From: a bacterium D16-50
GTDB lineage: Bacteria > Bacillota > Clostridia > Lachnospirales > Lachnospiraceae
Length of the DNA: 64,000 nucleotides
NCBI GenBank assembly: GCA_003612485.1
Contig: RAZA01000013.1
Coordinates: 1-64,000 of the forward strand
Direction: 5' to 3'
Shown: piece after piece, positions 61,327-64,000 of the stretch
How the letters are laid out: each line of letters opens with the position of its first letter
Numbering within the stretch: the stretch's first letter is position 1
Translations under genes and position numbers: made by a program
The notes under the pieces: model-generated
The model's input: the letters and a program-made list of their open reading frames with translations, nothing else
Databases searched by the model: none
What the model was told of the DNA's origin: nothing

Positions 61327-63139
61327 AGGCCTCCAGCCGCTCCTGCAGGCTCAGGAAGTCCGAGGGGCCGCTGTCCAGATAGAAGCAGTGAAAGTTATAG
61401 TCGGAGTAGGCGCTTCCCCAAAGGCTCTTTGCCTTCTGCTGCAGATCCAGAATCTCCAGATATCCCAGATAATATTTCAGATAGTTACAAGGCTCCTGAA
61501 CGATATAGTGATAGAGGGACTTGATGGCGGCGCTGTCCGTGTAGCCGAAGCGTTCCAGCACCTTGGCGATCTGGCTGTAGGAGGCGCCCTCGTAGTGGAT
61601 CAGGATGTCCAGAAGACAGTAGAGGGAAAGCTGCATGCTGCGGTTGTGCTTTTCTAACTGTGCGCCGAGAGCAGCCTCTTGCTGTCCATATTCTTGCAGG
61701 AGCTGTGCGGCATAGTCATAAGCCAGAAATTCCACATACAACGCCCAGCCCTCCTGATAGCCGCCGTACCAGAGCAGCTCCCGCACCGGGCGCTCTCCCT
61801 CGGGGTAGGCATGGCGGTTGTAATAGACGGTCTGGTAGAGATGTCCCGGATAGCCTTCATGGGCAAGGGTGGTGTAGAGATCCAGCCCGCCGGGGGTCTT
61901 TTTCTTGTTGATATAGATCGTGTTGGCGTTTGTATCGTCAAGGGGAGCCGTGAGGTAGAAGGCAGGTGCGCAGTAGGCTTCCAGACTGGGGGAGAGCGCT
62001 TTTACGGCCGCCTGAGCCGCTTCCCCGGGGATGGGCGGGAAGCTTCCGCCCATTCTCTGCTGAAGGTCCAGCAGCATCTGGGAAGCGTCCTTGTAGGGGA
62101 ATGAACCGGCCTCCTCGTGGGCATAGCTTTCCGCAAGCAGAGGATGGCTGGCAAGAATGGCCGCGGCCTGATCATATTCGCTGGAAAACCGGTCGGACAA
62201 GAGCTTCTGGATTTCGCTTATGGGGCGGTAAGATCCGGTCTCGGAGATCAGAAGCTTTTCATAATAAGCCTTTCCGTCGGGAAGCCCGGCCAGACCGCAG
62301 GGCAGGACGGACTGGTCCTCCAGCAGCAGAAGGCCGTCCCCCAGAGCGGCGTAGGCGGGCAGCAGCACGGTCTTCAGAAGCCTATGGTTCTGGGCTATGT
62401 AGTTCTGTGCCTGAGTGACGGTGATTTCCCCTTCTTTGACCAATGGCTCCAGCCGCTCCTGAAAGGTGGTCTGGAGGAAATGGGTCTCTGTCTCCAGAGC
62501 CTCTTTTGTGAGGATGGAGTCGCACTGCTCCCGGACCTCCTTCAGGAAGGCGGCGGGCATGGAGAGGCCTGCCGCGGCCTTCTCCTGCTCATAGGTCAGC
62601 AGAGAGGAAAAGTACTCGTCGGTCTGGCCCAGCAGCGCCAGATAGTCTTCCACGTCCCTCTGGCTGCGGAAGCTGTATTCCGCCAGCAGTATGGGCAGCT
62701 GAGACTGGGCTCCTGAGGCGGGGGAAAGAGGCTCGCTGTAGTAGGAGAATGCGCTCATCTCCAGAGAATTGGTCAGGGAGCGGATCAGCAGGCGGCATAG
62801 GTAGGCGTCGGACTCGGAAAGATTCTCCGTATGTATGTCCTGCAGCGCGGCCAGAGTGTTCTCCGTTTTGGCCTGACTGTTCAGGGAAGATTCGCTGCGG
62901 TAACAGACAAGGGTGGGGGTATAGTCATAGATGCCGAAAGATTTGGGGTCTGCCAGCGTGTAGTGCATACTCAGCGTGTTGGCCTCCATTTCTTTTGTGA
63001 AGAGCTCAGTGGTAATATTGGCGAAACGTTTCTGGTCACGCTGGTAGGCGAAGAGGAAAAACGTCATGCCTGTGAAGATCAGCAGAAAGACAGCGCTGAA
63101 TATCAGTTGTCTGGCGGAAAGCCGGGATTGCTTTTTCAA
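61274..63139 (-). CDS. DUF885 protein, membrane-anchored, metalloprotease-like
   Basis: A TTG start at 63137-63139 is proposed: AAGGTG lies just upstream and it preserves the basic front KKQSRLSARQ plus the helix LIFSAVFLLIFTGMTFFLF; the nearest ATG would cut the helix. The 621-aa protein carries the DUF885 zinc-like motif HEGYPGH (H427, E428, H433), with YYNRHAYPEGERPVRELLW and ALGAQLEKHNRSMQLSLYCL typical of the family. The bulk lies outside the cell. The substrate is unknown; peptidase activity is inferred. It is divergent from the response regulator at 63278. Confidence 0.8.
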   Translation of the reverse strand: MKKQSRLSARQLIFSAVFLLIFTGMTFFLFAYQRDQKRFANITTELFTKEMEANTLSMHYTLADPKSFGIYDYTPTLVCYRSESSLNSQAKTENTLAALQDIHTENLSESDAYLCRLLIRSLTNSLEMSAFSYYSEPLSPASGAQSQLPILLAEYSFRSQRDVEDYLALLGQTDEYFSSLLTYEQEKAAAGLSMPAAFLKEVREQCDSILTKEALETETHFLQTTFQERLEPLVKEGEITVTQAQNYIAQNHRLLKTVLLPAYAALGDGLLLLEDQSVLPCGLAGLPDGKAYYEKLLISETGSYRPISEIQKLLSDRFSSEYDQAAAILASHPLLAESYAHEEAGSFPYKDASQMLLDLQQRMGGSFPPIPGEAAQAAVKALSPSLEAYCAPAFYLTAPLDDTNANTIYINKKKTPGGLDLYTTLAHEGYPGHLYQTVYYNRHAYPEGERPVRELLWYGGYQEGWALYVEFLAYDYAAQLLQEYGQQEAALGAQLEKHNRSMQLSLYCLLDILIHYEGASYSQIAKVLERFGYTDSAAIKSLYHYIVQEPCNYLKYYLGYLEILDLQQKAKSLWGSAYSDYNFHCFYLDSGPSDFLSLQERLEASTPPSYSPDTPDPKGVS

Positions 63140-63277
63140 AATGTCACCTTGGGTTGAAATGTTTTTACAGTATATGACAATGATGGGCCGGTCATGCAGG
63201 CCATGGCCGGGAAGGGGAGCCTGATTCGGCGGTTCCGGCGGGGGAAGCTCTTGGCGGAACAATTTGGAGGAAGGGAT

Positions 63278-63943
63278 ATGCGTATATTGTTTGCGGAGGA
63301 CGAGAGGGATCTGAACGATATCGTCACCAGAAAGCTGGAGGCGGGTGGCTACAGCGTGGACAGCTGCTTCAACGGAAGGGAGGCCTTGGACTGTCTGGAC
63401 TGCGGGGAGTATGACGGCATCATACTGGACATTATGATGCCTGAGGCGGACGGATTTCAGGTTCTGGAAAGCCTCCGGCGGAGAGGAAAGAACACGCCGG
63501 TGCTGTTTCTCACCGCCAGAGACTCCGTGGCCGATAGGGTGAAGGGGCTGGATGGCGGCGCCAACGATTATCTGATCAAGCCCTTTTCGCTGGAGGAGCT
63601 TATGGCGAGACTGAGGGCCATGACCCGCAGGCCCTTCGGCCTTGCGGACAATGTGCTGAGGGTGGAGGACCTGACTCTGGACAGGACATCCCATGAGGTG
63701 CGCAGGGGCGGGGTGGAGATCGGGCTTTCCGCCAAGGAGTACGCGCTGCTGGAATACATGATGTGCAATAGGGGAGTGGTGCTGTCAAGAGAGAAGATAG
63801 AGGATCATATCTGGAATTTCGACTATCAAGGGGGCACCAACGCAGTGGACGTATATGTCAGCTATCTGCGGAAAAAGGTGGACGAGGGGCATTCGAGGAA
63901 GCTCATCCATACGGTTCGGGGAAGCGGCTATGTGCTGAAATAG
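63278..63943 (+). CDS. OmpR-family response regulator 2
   Basis: A 221-aa regulator; the ATG at 63278 follows GGAGGAAGGG and begins directly at the receiver MRILFAEDERDLNDIVTRKL. The phosphoacceptor is in IILDIMMPEADGF, the switch in FLTARDSVADRVKGLDGGAN, and the winged helix contains LSAKEYALLEYMMCNRGVVL and VYVSYLRKKVDEGHSRKLIH. It differs from the regulator at 60016. A kinase gene probably follows beyond the window; the last 57 bases show no start. Confidence 0.9.
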   Translation: MRILFAEDERDLNDIVTRKLEAGGYSVDSCFNGREALDCLDCGEYDGIILDIMMPEADGFQVLESLRRRGKNTPVLFLTARDSVADRVKGLDGGANDYLIKPFSLEELMARLRAMTRRPFGLADNVLRVEDLTLDRTSHEVRRGGVEIGLSAKEYALLEYMMCNRGVVLSREKIEDHIWNFDYQGGTNAVDVYVSYLRKKVDEGHSRKLIHTVRGSGYVLK

Positions 63944-64000
63944 AGACAGGGCCTCCCGGCGGGCGGCGGGCCGCAGCGGGGGACGCCCTGCTGTGCCCGT

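Noticed and set aside
63944..64000. Start of a partner histidine kinase
   Set aside because: Expected by context, but the final 57 bases contain no start codon with a ribosome binding site.

Overview
The window looks like a gut or rumen Lachnospiraceae (Clostridia) chromosome. The evidence is GC-rich coding DNA with strong GGAGG ribosome binding sites, lipoprotein signal peptides with short lipoboxes, CUT1-type sugar importers lacking their own ATPase, AraC regulators, and an OmpR/histidine-kinase/ABC resistance module. There are no rRNA, tRNA or CRISPR features. The species cannot be named from the sequence.

Layout. 1-2.4 kb: an AT-rich accessory patch (AlbA_2/Schlafen-type ATP-binding regulator plus an unknown gene), followed by a 549-bp gap with a 19-bp tandem repeat. 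2.97-12.2 kb: GH98 endo-xylanase lipoprotein, SGNH esterase, GH115 alpha-glucuronidase, GH43. 12.2-19.9 kb: a translationally coupled five-gene MacAB/FtsX-like export system (two HlyD-type adaptors, one with a second adaptor module; one large permease; two ATPases, the second with an AbrB-like tail). 19.9-32.7 kb: AraC regulator divergent from an operon of one ABC sugar importer (971-aa anchored binding protein and two permeases), an NHL propeller protein, a YIP1 membrane protein, a DUF5696 protein, and a second permease pair. 32.7-47.3 kb: a structured repeat element, GH43 xylosidase, the second binding protein, GH10 lipoprotein xylanase, GH8, CE1 esterase, another GH43, a second esterase, GH95, a second AraC regulator, a 22-bp x 8 tandem array, and GH39. 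47.3-53.4 kb: an AT-richer cassette of a thymidylate-kinase-like protein, a PF14907-type nucleotidyltransferase and a two-gene ABC exporter, preceded by a possible Cys-rich 53-codon frame. 53.4-64 kb: GH3, a nucleotidyl-cyclase-fold protein, a lantibiotic-resistance-like module (response regulator, ABC ATPase, permease, kinase), an Mrr-like membrane nuclease, a DUF885 protein and a response regulator.

How it fits together. The glycan genes read as one system for heavily substituted glucuronoarabinoxylan. The only two recognisable glycanases with export signals, GH98 and GH10, are lipoproteins that would cut the polymer at the cell surface. Two ABC importers take up the oligosaccharides. Cytoplasmic esterases, GH115, GH43, GH95, GH8, GH39 and GH3 then strip the side chains and degrade the backbone to xylose. 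GH98 together with GH95 in one locus recalls the Bacteroides ovatus complex-xylan locus that handles corn-type xylan. Two AraC proteins, each beside a candidate half-site array, are the obvious local regulators.

The least explained parts are the kinase-nucleotidyltransferase-exporter cassette, the NHL-YIP1-DUF5696 membrane set between the importers, the export system embedded among the xylanase genes, the cyclase-like protein, and the iterated DNA arrays.
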